This document shows, in pieces, positions 50,968-60,088 of a stretch of DNA of 64,000 nt (its first letter is position 1; the number at the start of each line of letters is the position of its first letter). Under the pieces are notes generated by a model that ran no database searches, was not told the origin of the DNA, and saw nothing but the letters and a program-made list of their open reading frames with translations. This DNA is from Variovorax ginsengisoli (lineage in GTDB: Bacteria; Pseudomonadota; Gammaproteobacteria; Burkholderiales; Burkholderiaceae_C). The position numbers and the translations under genes are program-made. The stretch is from the NCBI RefSeq assembly GCF_030486595.1, contig NZ_JAUJZH010000017.1, positions 1-64,000 on the forward strand. Reading direction: 5' to 3'.

Positions 50968-51993
50968 TCAGTGGGCGACGCCGAGCAGCGTGTGCAGCCG
51001 CGTGCTGGTGGTGGTGTACTGCAGCGGAATCGACTTGTCGGGAAACACGATCGCCGCCGCGCCCCAGGCCGCCAGCGTGGCCTCGTGGAAGCCGCAGACG
51101 ATCAGCTTCTTCTTGCCGGGGTAGGTGTTGATGTCGCCAACGGCGAAGACCCCGCGCTCCTGGGTCTGGAATTTCTCGGTGTCGACCGGCAACTGCTTGC
51201 GCTCGAGCGCCAGTCCCCAGTCGGCGATCGGTCCGAGTCGCGGCGAGATGCCCAGGCAGCCGATCAGGGTGTCGAAGGGCAGCGCGACGGTCTGCGCGTC
51301 GGGCGTGGCGACTTGAAGATGGGCCGGGTCGAAACCGACCGGCTGCCCGACCTGGAGCCGAAGGGCGCCGGCGGCGATGCGCTCGCGCAGTGCCGCGACC
51401 GTGGCCTCCTCGGCCTGGAAGACGTCGCGGCGATGCAGCAGCGTGACCGCCTTGGCCAGCGGCAGCAGCGCCAGCGCGGTCTCTAGCGCGGCATCGTCGC
51501 CGCCGTGGACGATCACCGACTGGCGCGCAAAGCGTTCGAGGGCGTCGGGGTGGTAGAAAAGCCGCGTGCCTTCGAGGCTGGCGATGCCTTCGACCGCGAT
51601 GCGCCGCGGGACGAAGGCGCCGACGCCGGCGGCGATGAAGACCGTCTTGCAAAGGAAGGCGTTGCCGCGCGAGGTCCCGAGCAGCAGGCGGCCGTCGTCC
51701 TGGCGGGCCAGCGTCGCGACCTGCTCGTCGAAGTGGATGCGCGGCTTGAACGGCGCGATCTGCTGCAGCAGGGAATCGGCCAGGCCGCGCCCGGTCGTGA
51801 CCGGCGTGCCCGGGATGTCGTAGATCGGCTTGTCGCCGTACAGCGCCACGCACTGGCCGCCCGCGCGCGGCAGGGCGTCGACGATGTGGCAGGAAATCTC
51901 GAGCAGGCCAAGCTGGAAGGCCTGGAACAGCCCGACCGGGCCCGCGCCGATGATCAGTGCATCGGTTTCGATGGGCGCAGCCGGCGTACTCAG
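50968..51993 (-). CDS. ferredoxin-NADP reductase, thioredoxin reductase-like
   Basis: 341-residue FAD/NADPH oxidoreductase: GAGPVGLFQAFQLGL for FAD, HGGDDAALETALAL for NADP, and GVFAVGDINTYPGKKK near the C-terminus, the pattern of the type 2 FNR family. No ATG, GTG or TTG start is available at the N-terminus; CTG 51993 overlaps the fdxA stop (CTGA) and has GGGGAG eight bases upstream. The gene is coupled to fdxA, and the pair follows cysN, so reduction of ferredoxin for sulfite reductase is a reasonable idea. Confidence 0.88.
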   Translation of the reverse strand: MSTPAAPIETDALIIGAGPVGLFQAFQLGLLEISCHIVDALPRAGGQCVALYGDKPIYDIPGTPVTTGRGLADSLLQQIAPFKPRIHFDEQVATLARQDDGRLLLGTSRGNAFLCKTVFIAAGVGAFVPRRIAVEGIASLEGTRLFYHPDALERFARQSVIVHGGDDAALETALALLPLAKAVTLLHRRDVFQAEEATVAALRERIAAGALRLQVGQPVGFDPAHLQVATPDAQTVALPFDTLIGCLGISPRLGPIADWGLALERKQLPVDTEKFQTQERGVFAVGDINTYPGKKKLIVCGFHEATLAAWGAAAIVFPDKSIPLQYTTTSTRLHTLLGVAH

Positions 51994-52319
51994 CGCACCA
52001 ACTCCCCGATCTTGTCGGTCTTGTCTTTCCACTCGTCGGCATCGGGCAGCGCGGGCTTGCGCTTGGTGATGCTCTTCCAGCCGTCGGCCAGCGCCAGTTC
52101 GGCGTTGAGCTTGATGAAGGCCAGCTGGTTGGCCGGCAGGTCTTCTTCGGCGTAGATGGCGTTCACCGGGCACTCGGGGATGCAGACCGCGCAGTCGATG
52201 CACTCGTCGGGATCGATGACCAGCATGTTCGGCCCTTCACGGAAGCAGTCGACCGGACAGACGTCGACGCAATCGGTGTATTTGCAGCGGATGCAGGATT
52301 CGGAGACGACGTGGGTCAT
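51990..52319 (-). CDS. fdxA: ferredoxin FdxA, 7Fe type
   Basis: 109-residue ferredoxin with nine cysteines: C9, C12, C17, C21, C25, C40, C43, C46 and C50. The spacing fits one 3Fe-4S cluster (C9, C17, C50) and one 4Fe-4S cluster (C21, C40, C43, C46), as in Azotobacter-type FdI. DGWKSITKRKPALPDADEW is the usual C-terminal extension. It lies 43 bases after cysN and overlaps the reductase gene. Confidence 0.93.
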   Translation of the reverse strand: MTHVVSESCIRCKYTDCVDVCPVDCFREGPNMLVIDPDECIDCAVCIPECPVNAIYAEEDLPANQLAFIKLNAELALADGWKSITKRKPALPDADEWKDKTDKIGELVR

Positions 52320-52362
52320 TTTCTTGGCAAGCGGAAGGGAATGATCGGGGAAACCCCGAATT

Positions 52363-53700
52363 TTAGGCCTTTGTGGCGGCAGGCCGCACCAGCACCGCGG
52401 CGGAGGTGCGGTGCGAGGCGGTATCGACCAGGATCAGCGAGCCCAGGGTGCGCGACTGGGTGAAGGGCAGCACGGCCAGCGGCTGCTGCAGCGACAGCAC
52501 CACGTCGCCGATGGCGTTGGCTTCGAGCTTGTCGGTCGGCTCGGCGTCCAGCGTCGTGATGTTCACGCGGTCGATGATGCGCGCCACCTTGGCCTTGACC
52601 CAGCGGTGGCCCTGCAGCGCCCAGTAGACCCGGCCGGCCACCAGCGGCTCGTCGTCGAGCCAGGCCACCGTGGCGGTGATCTCGCGCACCGGCTCGAAGG
52701 CGTCGGGGGCCAGCAGCCAGTCGCCGCGCGAGACGTCGAGTTCGCGGTCGAGCACGATGCCGGCGCTGTGGCCCGCATGCACGGCCTTGGGCTCGCGCGT
52801 GTGGCTCAGCACCTGGGCCACGGTGGCGTGCTGGTTGCTCGGCAGCACGCTGATGCGCTGGCCGGGCTCGATGTGGCCGCTGGCGACCCGTCCCCAGAAC
52901 ACGCGGCGGCCGCGCGAGGTGTCGGCCGAGGCCGAGAACTTCTCGACCCATTGCACCGGGAACGCGAAGGGCACGGACTCGTCCTGTGCGGTGACAGGCA
53001 GCTGCTCGAGCAGTTCGAGCAGGCTCGGGCCCTTGTAGCCGGCCCAGTCGGGGTGGCGCGACGCCACGTTCCAGCCCTTGAGCGCGGAGATCGGCACCGT
53101 GGCGGCGACCTGCACGCCAGCCGCTTCGGCGAAGTTCGCGAGCGCCTCCGAAATGCGTTCGAAAGCCAGCTCGGCATCGTCGATGGCATCGAGCTTGTTG
53201 ACCGCGAACACGATCGACTGCACGCGCAGCAGATGGCACAGCAGGGTGTGGCGGCGGGTCTGCGGCAGCAGTTCGCGCCGGACCACTTCGCCGTCGCCGA
53301 CCTCGGCGGCCCAGGCCAGCTTGGTCGCGTCGACCAGCACCACGGCGGCGTCGGCGCTCGATGCGGCCGTGACCATGTTGCGCGTGTACTGCTCATGGCC
53401 CGGCGCGTCGCCGATCACGAACTTGCGGTGCGCGGTCGAAAAGTAGCGGTAGGCGACGTCGATCGTGATGCCCTGCTCGCGCTCGGCCGACAAGCCGTCG
53501 GTCAGCAGCGCCAGGTCGGTCTCGCCGCCGCGCTGCACGCCGGCCAGCTGGTCCTGCAGCACGGTCTTGCTGTCGACCAGCAGGCGGCCGATGAGGGTGC
53601 TTTTGCCGTCGTCGACGCTGCCGCAGGTGATGAAGCGCAAGGCGGCGCCGGTCTCGGCGTGAAGGGCGGTGGACGCCGGGGAGGGGGTCGCGATCGTCAT
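52363..53700 (-). CDS. cysN: sulfate adenylyltransferase GTPase subunit
   Basis: 445-residue GTPase that drives ATP sulfurylase. G1 GSVDDGKSTL near residue 27, DAPGHEQYTRNM (G3) and NKLDAID (G4) are intact, followed by two beta-barrel domains. It is not fused to APS kinase (CysC). The start shares one base with the cysD stop. No CysC gene is seen elsewhere in this window. Confidence 0.95.
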   Translation of the reverse strand: MTIATPSPASTALHAETGAALRFITCGSVDDGKSTLIGRLLVDSKTVLQDQLAGVQRGGETDLALLTDGLSAEREQGITIDVAYRYFSTAHRKFVIGDAPGHEQYTRNMVTAASSADAAVVLVDATKLAWAAEVGDGEVVRRELLPQTRRHTLLCHLLRVQSIVFAVNKLDAIDDAELAFERISEALANFAEAAGVQVAATVPISALKGWNVASRHPDWAGYKGPSLLELLEQLPVTAQDESVPFAFPVQWVEKFSASADTSRGRRVFWGRVASGHIEPGQRISVLPSNQHATVAQVLSHTREPKAVHAGHSAGIVLDRELDVSRGDWLLAPDAFEPVREITATVAWLDDEPLVAGRVYWALQGHRWVKAKVARIIDRVNITTLDAEPTDKLEANAIGDVVLSLQQPLAVLPFTQSRTLGSLILVDTASHRTSAAVLVRPAATKA

Positions 53701-54653
53701 CAGAAGTAACCGTCTTTCTTGCGCTTTTCCATCGAGGCTTCGGAGGTCTTGTCGTCCATCCGCGTGGCGCCGCGTTCGCTGACGTCAGCCGCCAGCGTCT
53801 CGACCACCACGTCGCCGGCATCGGCCGCCAGGCTGTCGACCGGGCAGGTGCAGGTGATGTCGCCGACGGTGCGGAAGCGCACGTCGCGCACTTCGACCTG
53901 CTCGCCATCGCGCGGCGGCGTGAGCTCGGTGACGGGCACCAGCAGGCCGCGGCGCTCGACGACTTCGCGCTTGTGGGTGTAGTAGATCGAGGGCAGGGCG
54001 ATGTGCTCGCGTTCGATGTACTGCCAGACGTCGAGTTCGGTCCAGTTCGAGATCGGGAAGACGCGGAAATGCTCGCCCGGTGCGAGCCGCGTGTTGAACA
54101 GCGTCCACAGCTCGGGCCGCTGGTCCTTGGGCTGCCATTGGCCAAAGCTGTCGCGGTGCGAAAAGATGCGTTCCTTGGCGCGCGCCTTCTCCTCGTCGCG
54201 GCGGGCGCCGCCGATCAGCGCGTCGAAGCGGAATTCCTCGATCGCCTCGAGCAGGGTCACCGACTGGTGCACGTTGCGCGATTCGCCCGGGTGGGCGAGG
54301 CGCACTGTGCCGCGCCTCATCGAATCCTCGACGTTGCGCACGATCAGCTCGGCACCGAGTTCCTTGGCGCGTTGATCGCGGAAGGCTGTCACTTCAGGGA
54401 AGTTGTGGCCGGTGTCGATCATCAGCAGCGGATACGGGATGCGGCCGGCGCCGAAGGCCTTCTCGGCGCACTTCAGCAGCACCAGCGAATCCTTGCCGCC
54501 CGAGAACAGCAGGGTCGGCCGCTCGAAGGAGGCTGCGACCTCGCGCAGGATGAAGATGGTTTCTTCTTCCAGGGCGTCGAGCTGGGTGTTGGACAGGTGG
54601 GCCAGCGTCTGTGCGGTCGACAGCAGCAGGTCGGGTTCGGTTCGGGCGTTCAT
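53700..54653 (-). CDS. cysD: sulfate adenylyltransferase subunit 2
   Basis: 317-residue catalytic subunit of ATP sulfurylase, making APS from sulfate and ATP with CysN. The PP-loop SGGKDSLVLL is near residue 50; HPGESRNVHQSVTLLE, GGARRDEEKARAKERIFS and the C-terminal MEKRKKDGYF are diagnostic. ATG 54653 replaces a longer frame that runs into cysH. It is 43 bases after cysH. Confidence 0.96.
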   Translation of the reverse strand: MNARTEPDLLLSTAQTLAHLSNTQLDALEEETIFILREVAASFERPTLLFSGGKDSLVLLKCAEKAFGAGRIPYPLLMIDTGHNFPEVTAFRDQRAKELGAELIVRNVEDSMRRGTVRLAHPGESRNVHQSVTLLEAIEEFRFDALIGGARRDEEKARAKERIFSHRDSFGQWQPKDQRPELWTLFNTRLAPGEHFRVFPISNWTELDVWQYIEREHIALPSIYYTHKREVVERRGLLVPVTELTPPRDGEQVEVRDVRFRTVGDITCTCPVDSLAADAGDVVVETLAADVSERGATRMDDKTSEASMEKRKKDGYF

Positions 54654-54696
54654 CGGGTGCGATCTTGAATGCGGGGAGTCGGTGCGGCGTTGGCGC

Positions 54697-55317
54697 TCAG
54701 TGCGCGAGGTGCAATCCGCACTCGCGGTTGTCTTCGCCCTTGGTCGGGTCCACGTAGTCGAAGTTGTTGGGCAGGCCATGCGCCTCGCAGTAGGCGTACA
54801 GGTCCTTCGACGACCAGTGCAGCAGCGGCGCGACCTTGATCAGGCCGTCCGGATTGACGCTGACCGGGTCCATCTGCGCGCGCACGGCCGTGTCGGTGGC
54901 CCGCAGCGCGGTGAACCAGACCTTCGGCGCGGTCTCGCGCAGGGCGCGGGCGAAGGGCTCCAGCTTGACCTCTTCCGTGAAGGCGGCGTGGCGCGGATCG
55001 TCGAGTGCCGGCGTCGGACCTTCCACCGCCTCGCGATGCGCCCGCGAGCGGCGCGGCAGGTAGATGTGCAGGTCGAGCCCCAGCTGCTTCGTCACTTCGT
55101 CGGCGAAGCGGTAGGTGGCCTCGGTGTTGTAGCCGTTGTCCATCCAGACCACCGGCACATCGGGCTTCGCACGCGTGACCATGTGCAGGATCACGGCCTC
55201 GAAGGGGCGGAAATTGGTGGTGACGATGGTCGGCTGGCCGAGGCCGATGGCCCAGTCCACCAGCCCCTCGGCGTTGCGGCCGAGTTCGGTGTTGATGCGT
55301 GCGAGGTCGATGCTCAT
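54697..55317 (-). CDS. cysH: phosphoadenylyl/adenylyl sulfate reductase family protein
   Basis: 206-residue short CysH. The N-terminal PP-loop-like fold (VTTNFRPFEAVILHM, VVWMDNGYNTEATYRFADE) and the C-terminal ECGLH, with the catalytic cysteine, are present. Only two cysteines occur in the whole protein, so the CC...CxxC set that binds the 4Fe-4S cluster of APS reductases is missing. That points to PAPS as substrate, although no APS kinase is nearby. It overlaps the DUF934 gene by 4 bases. Confidence 0.88.
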   Translation of the reverse strand: MSIDLARINTELGRNAEGLVDWAIGLGQPTIVTTNFRPFEAVILHMVTRAKPDVPVVWMDNGYNTEATYRFADEVTKQLGLDLHIYLPRRSRAHREAVEGPTPALDDPRHAAFTEEVKLEPFARALRETAPKVWFTALRATDTAVRAQMDPVSVNPDGLIKVAPLLHWSSKDLYAYCEAHGLPNNFDYVDPTKGEDNRECGLHLAH

Positions 55318-55733
55318 GCCGAAGGCTCCGATGCGGGCTCGGGTGCCGCGACGAAATGCGGCGCGGCCTGCACTGCGTCGCCCTGGTAGAAGGCGGCGAA
55401 GCGGTCGAATTGGCGCTGCGCGGCCGAGGCGTCGACGCCTTCCTTGAGCACGGCGCTCGAGAAGCCGGTGCGCTGCATCTGCACCAGCTGGTCGATCAGC
55501 ACGTCGCCGGTGGCGCGGATGTCGCCCTTGAAGCCCAGGCGGCGGCGCAGCAGGAAGGCCTGGCTGTAGGCGCGGCCGTCGGTGAACTTCGGGAAGTCGA
55601 GATCGATGCGCTCGACGTCGTCCAGGCAGACCTCGATCGCCAGCGGATCGGCATCGTTGGGCAGCTGCAGCACGGTCGGGTCGCCATCGTCGACGTGGTC
55701 CTCGGCGGCGATCAGTCGAAGGGTCTTGTTCAT
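55314..55733 (-). CDS. DUF934 protein
   Basis: 139 residues with the family pattern DLDFPKFTDGRAYSQAFLLRRRLGFKGDIRATGDVL, given here as the region around residues 43-85, and an Ala/Pro tail. DUF934 proteins nearly always accompany CysI-type reductases and are thought to help their assembly or electron supply; the mechanism is not known. It lies 55 bases after cysI and overlaps cysH. Confidence 0.88.
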   Translation of the reverse strand: MNKTLRLIAAEDHVDDGDPTVLQLPNDADPLAIEVCLDDVERIDLDFPKFTDGRAYSQAFLLRRRLGFKGDIRATGDVLIDQLVQMQRTGFSSAVLKEGVDASAAQRQFDRFAAFYQGDAVQAAPHFVAAPEPASEPSA

Positions 55734-55788
55734 TCGGAAACCTCCGCGCTACGCGCTACGGTATTCGCCTTCGGGGCGGCCGGGCGGC

Positions 55789-57567
55789 TCATGCGGCCAC
55801 CTCGACCTTGAAGCGGGCGCCGTTGGCGGCGGCCTTGAAGGGTTCGATGCCGACCCGGCGCAGCGCGTCGATGAAGGTCTCGCCGGCTTCGCGGGTGTCG
55901 CGGTAGGTGTTGAGCACGGCCTCGATCACGTCGGGCACTTCGGCCGCCGAGAACGACGGGCCGACCACCTTGCCGGCCTGCGCCGCGCCGCTGAGCAGCG
56001 AGCCGTCGGAGCCGCCGAGCGTGACCTGGTACCACTCCTTGCCGTCCTTGTCGACCCCGAGGATGCCGATATGGCCGCTGTGGTGGTGGCCGCAGGAGTT
56101 GATGCAGCCGCTGATGTGGAGGTCGATCTCGCCGAGGTCGTCGAGTTCGTCGAGGTCCTGGTAGCGCTCGGTGATGGCTTCGGCGATCGGGATCGAGCGC
56201 GCGTTGGCCAGGGCGCAGAAGTCGCCGCCGGGGCAGGCGATCATGTCGGTCAGCAGGTGGACGTTGGCGCTGGCGAAGCCGGCCTCGCGGGCGTTCAGCC
56301 ACAGCGCGTGCAGGTCCTCGGCATGCACCCAGGGCAAGAGCAGGTTCTGGTCGTGCGTGACGCGCACCTCGCCGGCGCTGAAGCGGTCGGCCAGCCGGGC
56401 GGCGGTGTCGAGCTGGTCGGCCGAGGCATCGCCGGGCGCCTGCAGGCGGCGCTTGAACGACAGCGTCACGGCGCGCAGCGCCGGGTTCTGGTGCGGCGCC
56501 ACGTTGCGCGCCAGCCAGCGCGCGAACATCACGTCGTCGGCGGCCTGCGCGCGCAGGTCGGCATCGGTGGCCTCGGCGCTGCGGAACACGCGGGTGGCGA
56601 GCTGCGGCGGCACGAAGGAGGCGCTCACGCGGTCGAGTTCGGCCTGCGTGATGGTGTGCGGCGCACCGTCGTGCTCGATGACCTGCTTGTACTCGGCCTC
56701 GACGTCGTCGATGTAGCGCTGGCCCTCGGCCTTGACCAGGATCTTGATGCGCGCCTTGTAGATGTTGTCGCGCCGGCCGTAGCGGTTGTAGACCCGGATC
56801 ACCGCTTCGAGGTAATTCATGATCTGGTTCCAGGGCAGGAACTCGCGCAGCACGGTGCCGATGATCGGCGTGCGGCCCATGCCGCCGCCCACCTGCACGC
56901 GGAAGCCCAGCTCGCCGGCCTCGTTCTTGACCAGGTGCAGGCCGACGTCGTGCCAGCCGGTGGCGGCGCGGTCTTCCTTGGCGCCGGTGATGGCGATCTT
57001 GAACTTGCGCGGCAGGAAGGCGAATTCGGGGTGCAGCGTGCTCCACTGGCGCATGATCTCGGCGAAGGGGCGCGGGTCGGCGATCTCGTCGACCGCGATG
57101 CCGGCGCGTTCGTCGCTCGTGATGTTGCGGATGCAGTTGCCGCTGGTCTGGATGCCGTGCATGTCGACCGAGGCCAGCAGGTCCATCACGTCGGCCGACT
57201 TGGCCAGCGGGATCCAGTTGTACTGCACGTTCTGGCGCGTCGTGAAGTGGGCGTAGTGGGTCGGCAGCTTGTGCGTGCCGAGCTTGCCTTGCGTGGCCAG
57301 CGCGTGCTTGTAGACCTCGGCCTCGGGCTCGTCGTACTCGCGGGCGATCTTCGCCAGCACGCGCAGCTGGCGGCTCGACAGTTCGCCGTAGGGCACGGCC
57401 ACCCGCAGCATCGGCGCGTAGCGCTGGACGTACCAGCCGTTCTGCAGGCGCAGCGGACGGAATTCGTCCTCGGCGAGCTTGCCGCTCTGCCATCGCTCCA
57501 GCTGGTCGCGGAATTGCGCGGCGCGCAGGTGCACGAACTGGCGGTCGAAATCAGTGTATTGGTACAT
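55789..57567 (-). CDS. cysI: sulfite reductase hemoprotein (nitrite/sulfite reductase family)
   Basis: 592-residue siroheme and 4Fe-4S enzyme reducing sulfite to sulfide. Cluster cysteines lie in ACPGGDFCAL (C-x5-C) and SGCINSCGHHH (C-x3-C). FTTRQNVQYNW and GCINSCGHHHSGHIG match the family. There is no flavoprotein partner CysJ in the operon, so a ferredoxin-type donor is likely. It is the first gene of the leftward cys unit and has a long AT-rich upstream region. Confidence 0.93.
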   Translation of the reverse strand: MYQYTDFDRQFVHLRAAQFRDQLERWQSGKLAEDEFRPLRLQNGWYVQRYAPMLRVAVPYGELSSRQLRVLAKIAREYDEPEAEVYKHALATQGKLGTHKLPTHYAHFTTRQNVQYNWIPLAKSADVMDLLASVDMHGIQTSGNCIRNITSDERAGIAVDEIADPRPFAEIMRQWSTLHPEFAFLPRKFKIAITGAKEDRAATGWHDVGLHLVKNEAGELGFRVQVGGGMGRTPIIGTVLREFLPWNQIMNYLEAVIRVYNRYGRRDNIYKARIKILVKAEGQRYIDDVEAEYKQVIEHDGAPHTITQAELDRVSASFVPPQLATRVFRSAEATDADLRAQAADDVMFARWLARNVAPHQNPALRAVTLSFKRRLQAPGDASADQLDTAARLADRFSAGEVRVTHDQNLLLPWVHAEDLHALWLNAREAGFASANVHLLTDMIACPGGDFCALANARSIPIAEAITERYQDLDELDDLGEIDLHISGCINSCGHHHSGHIGILGVDKDGKEWYQVTLGGSDGSLLSGAAQAGKVVGPSFSAAEVPDVIEAVLNTYRDTREAGETFIDALRRVGIEPFKAAANGARFKVEVAA

Positions 57568-57600
57568 CGTGTGTCAGTTGCTGGAAGGCGGCGCGTCCAC

Positions 57601-57765
57601 CACCCGTCAAAGCGAGCGTGGAATGTAAGAGCGAGCCTTATGGAAACAAACTATTTTTTGGTTCGCGCCTTATGCGGATAAGCTTATTCGCCAGTCCCCA
57701 TGCGGGTTTGCGGGCGATTCGAGTGCGCTTCCGGATAAGGCGGAAGCGCTGGGGAACCGTCGATT
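57601..57765 (-). promoter_or_regulatory. AT-rich regulatory region upstream of cysI
   Basis: Five ATAAG half sites occur in about 100 bases: 57637, 57669, the palindrome ATAAGCTTAT at 57678-57687, and 57735. The stretch 57640-57665 is unusually AT-rich for this sequence. A CysB/Cbl-type LysR activator site is a plausible reading, based on position and half-site repetition only. Confidence 0.5.
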
Positions 57766-57806
57766 CTAGGAAAGGGCGCGGCGTCGTGCAGGGCGCCGCC
57801 GGGCGC

Positions 57807-58025
57807 TCAGCAGCAGCGCCCCACGCCCTGGCCGTAGCGGCGCTCGATCACCTTGGCGCAGTAGTCGTCGCGGGAGAGCACCGGCGCGCCGGGATGAAGC
57901 TGGGCCGCGTGTTCCAGGTAGCGCTCGTAGTCGGGCATGCCGAAGACCTGCCGGCAGGCCGAGCAGAGGCTCTGCCAGCGGCGGCCCAGCGAGCGCTCGG
58001 CCTCGGGATTGCCGGCGTCGTTCAC
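57807..58025 (-). CDS. YbdD/YjiX family protein
   Basis: 72-residue protein with the family pattern FGMPDYERYLEHAAQLHPG and a C-terminal cysteine pair. GTG 58025 overlaps the cstA stop (GTGA), so it is translated together with cstA. YbdD-like proteins always accompany CstA-type transporters and are needed for their function in pyruvate or peptide uptake. The mature role is unknown. Confidence 0.9.
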   Translation of the reverse strand: MNDAGNPEAERSLGRRWQSLCSACRQVFGMPDYERYLEHAAQLHPGAPVLSRDDYCAKVIERRYGQGVGRCC

Positions 58026-60088
58026 GGCATCGCTCCCTGCGGCCCGCTCATCGGCGGGATCTCCTGCGCCGTCGGCCTGGACTGCTTCAGGGCCTGCAGG
58101 CAGATCTTGGCGGCGAACACGCACATCGCGACCACCAGCAGCACGAAGAAGCCGCAGACCACGGCGTCGAGCGTGTTGTTGAAGGCCACGCGCTGCATCT
58201 CGGCGATCGACTTGGCCGGTGCGATCAGCGTGCCTTGCGCGGCCGCATCGCCGAACTTGCGCGCCAGCGCCAGGAAGCCGATGGCCGGGTCGGGGTGGAA
58301 GATCTTCTGGACGCCGGCGGTCAGTGTCGTGACCAGCAGCCAGGCGGTCGGCGCCAGCGTGACCCAAACGTAGCGTTCGCGCTTCATCTTCACGAGCACG
58401 CTGGTGCACAGCAGCAGCGCGATGCCGGCCAGCATCTGGTTGCCGACGCCGAACAGCTGCCACAGCGTGTTGATGCCGCCGAGCGGATCGACCACGCCCT
58501 GGTACAGAAAGTAGCCCCAGAGTCCGACGCACAGCAGCGTCGCGACGATGTTGGCGGGCAGGAACTCGGTGTCGCCGAGCGGCTTGTAGAGGTGGCCCAG
58601 CATGTCCTGGATCATGAAGCGGCCCACGCGCGTGCCGGCGTCGACCGCGGTCAGGATGAAGAGGGCCTCGAACAGGATCGCGAAGTGGTACCAGAAGGCC
58701 TCCATCGACTTGCCGCCGAAGGCCTGGCCGAGGATCTGCGCCATGCCGACCGCCAGGGTCGGCGCACCGCCGGCGCGCGACAGGATGCTGGTCTCGCCGA
58801 TATCGATCGCGGTCTGGTTGATGAGCTCGGGCGTGATCGTGAAGCCCCAGCCCGAGATCACCTCGGCCGCGTGGGCCGCGGTGGTGCCGATCACCGCCGC
58901 CGGCGCATTCATCGCGAAATAGATGCCGGGGTCGAGCACGCTGGCGGCCGTGAGCGCCATCACAGCGACGAAGGACTCGGCCAGCATGCCGCCGAAGCCG
59001 ATGAAGCGCATGTGCGACTCTTTCTCGACCATCTTCGGCGTCGTGCCCGACGAGATCAGGGCGTGGAAGCCCGACACCGAGCCGCAGGCGATGGTGATGA
59101 ACAGGAAGGGGAACAGCTTGCCCGAGAACACCGGCCCGCTGCCGTCGATGAAGCGGGTGGTGGCCGGCATCGCCAGCAGCGGCGCGACGTAATAGATGCC
59201 CAGCGCCAGCGCCACGATGGTGCCGATCTTGAGGAAGGTGCTGAGGTAGTCGCGAGGCGCCAGCATCAGCCAGACGGGCAGGCTGGCCGCGATGGCGCCA
59301 TAGACGATCAGCGCCCAGGCCAGCTGCGGGCCGGTGAGGGTGAACCACGGCGCCCAGGTGGCGCTCTCGGCCACCGCCCGGCCGAGGAAGATCGATGCCA
59401 GCAGCAGCACCACGCCGAACACCGAGGCCTCGCCGACGCGGCCCGGCCGGATGATGCGCATGTAGACGCCCATCAAAAGCGCGATCGGGATGGTGGCGAA
59501 GATCGTGAACAGGCCCCAGGGGCTGCCGGTGAGCGCCTTCACGACGATCAGCGCCAGCACCGCCAGGATGATGATCATGATCGCCAGCACGCCGACCAGC
59601 GCCAGCGTGCCGGGCACCGGGCCGAGCTCCATCTTGATCATCTCGCCGAGCGACTTGCCGTCGCGCCGCACCGACGCGAACAGCACGATGAAGTCCTGCA
59701 CTGCACCGGCCAGCACCACGCCGGAGAGGATCCACAGCGTGCCGGGCAGGTAGCCCATCTGCGCCGCCAGCACCGGCCCGACCAGCGGCCCGGCGCCCGC
59801 AATGGCCGCGAAGTGGTGGCCGTAGAGCACCCATTTGTTGGTCGGCACGTAGTCCATGCCGTCGTTGTGGCGCAGCGCCGGCGTGACGCGCGTGTCGTCC
59901 AGCCGCAGCACCTTGTCGGCGATGAACTTGCTGTAGAAGCGGTAGGCGATGAAGTAGACGCACAGCGCCGCGGTCACGAGCCAGACCGCGTTGACGCTCT
60001 CGCCCCGGCCCAATGCCAGCGCTGCGAACGAGAAGGCGCCGAGGATGGCGATCGCCGGCCACAGCAGCAGGGAGGTCAGCTTGTTCAT
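58022..60088 (-). CDS. cstA: CstA family transporter
   Basis: 688-residue membrane protein with about 16-18 helices. DYVPTNKWVLYGHHFAAIAGAGPLVGPVLAAQ (around residues 78-110) and GFHALISSGTTPKM are family signatures. CstA was named as a carbon starvation peptide transporter and also imports pyruvate. AGGAG precedes ATG 60088, replacing a longer frame. It is followed directly by the YbdD gene. Confidence 0.93.
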   Translation of the reverse strand: MNKLTSLLLWPAIAILGAFSFAALALGRGESVNAVWLVTAALCVYFIAYRFYSKFIADKVLRLDDTRVTPALRHNDGMDYVPTNKWVLYGHHFAAIAGAGPLVGPVLAAQMGYLPGTLWILSGVVLAGAVQDFIVLFASVRRDGKSLGEMIKMELGPVPGTLALVGVLAIMIIILAVLALIVVKALTGSPWGLFTIFATIPIALLMGVYMRIIRPGRVGEASVFGVVLLLASIFLGRAVAESATWAPWFTLTGPQLAWALIVYGAIAASLPVWLMLAPRDYLSTFLKIGTIVALALGIYYVAPLLAMPATTRFIDGSGPVFSGKLFPFLFITIACGSVSGFHALISSGTTPKMVEKESHMRFIGFGGMLAESFVAVMALTAASVLDPGIYFAMNAPAAVIGTTAAHAAEVISGWGFTITPELINQTAIDIGETSILSRAGGAPTLAVGMAQILGQAFGGKSMEAFWYHFAILFEALFILTAVDAGTRVGRFMIQDMLGHLYKPLGDTEFLPANIVATLLCVGLWGYFLYQGVVDPLGGINTLWQLFGVGNQMLAGIALLLCTSVLVKMKRERYVWVTLAPTAWLLVTTLTAGVQKIFHPDPAIGFLALARKFGDAAAQGTLIAPAKSIAEMQRVAFNNTLDAVVCGFFVLLVVAMCVFAAKICLQALKQSRPTAQEIPPMSGPQGAMP

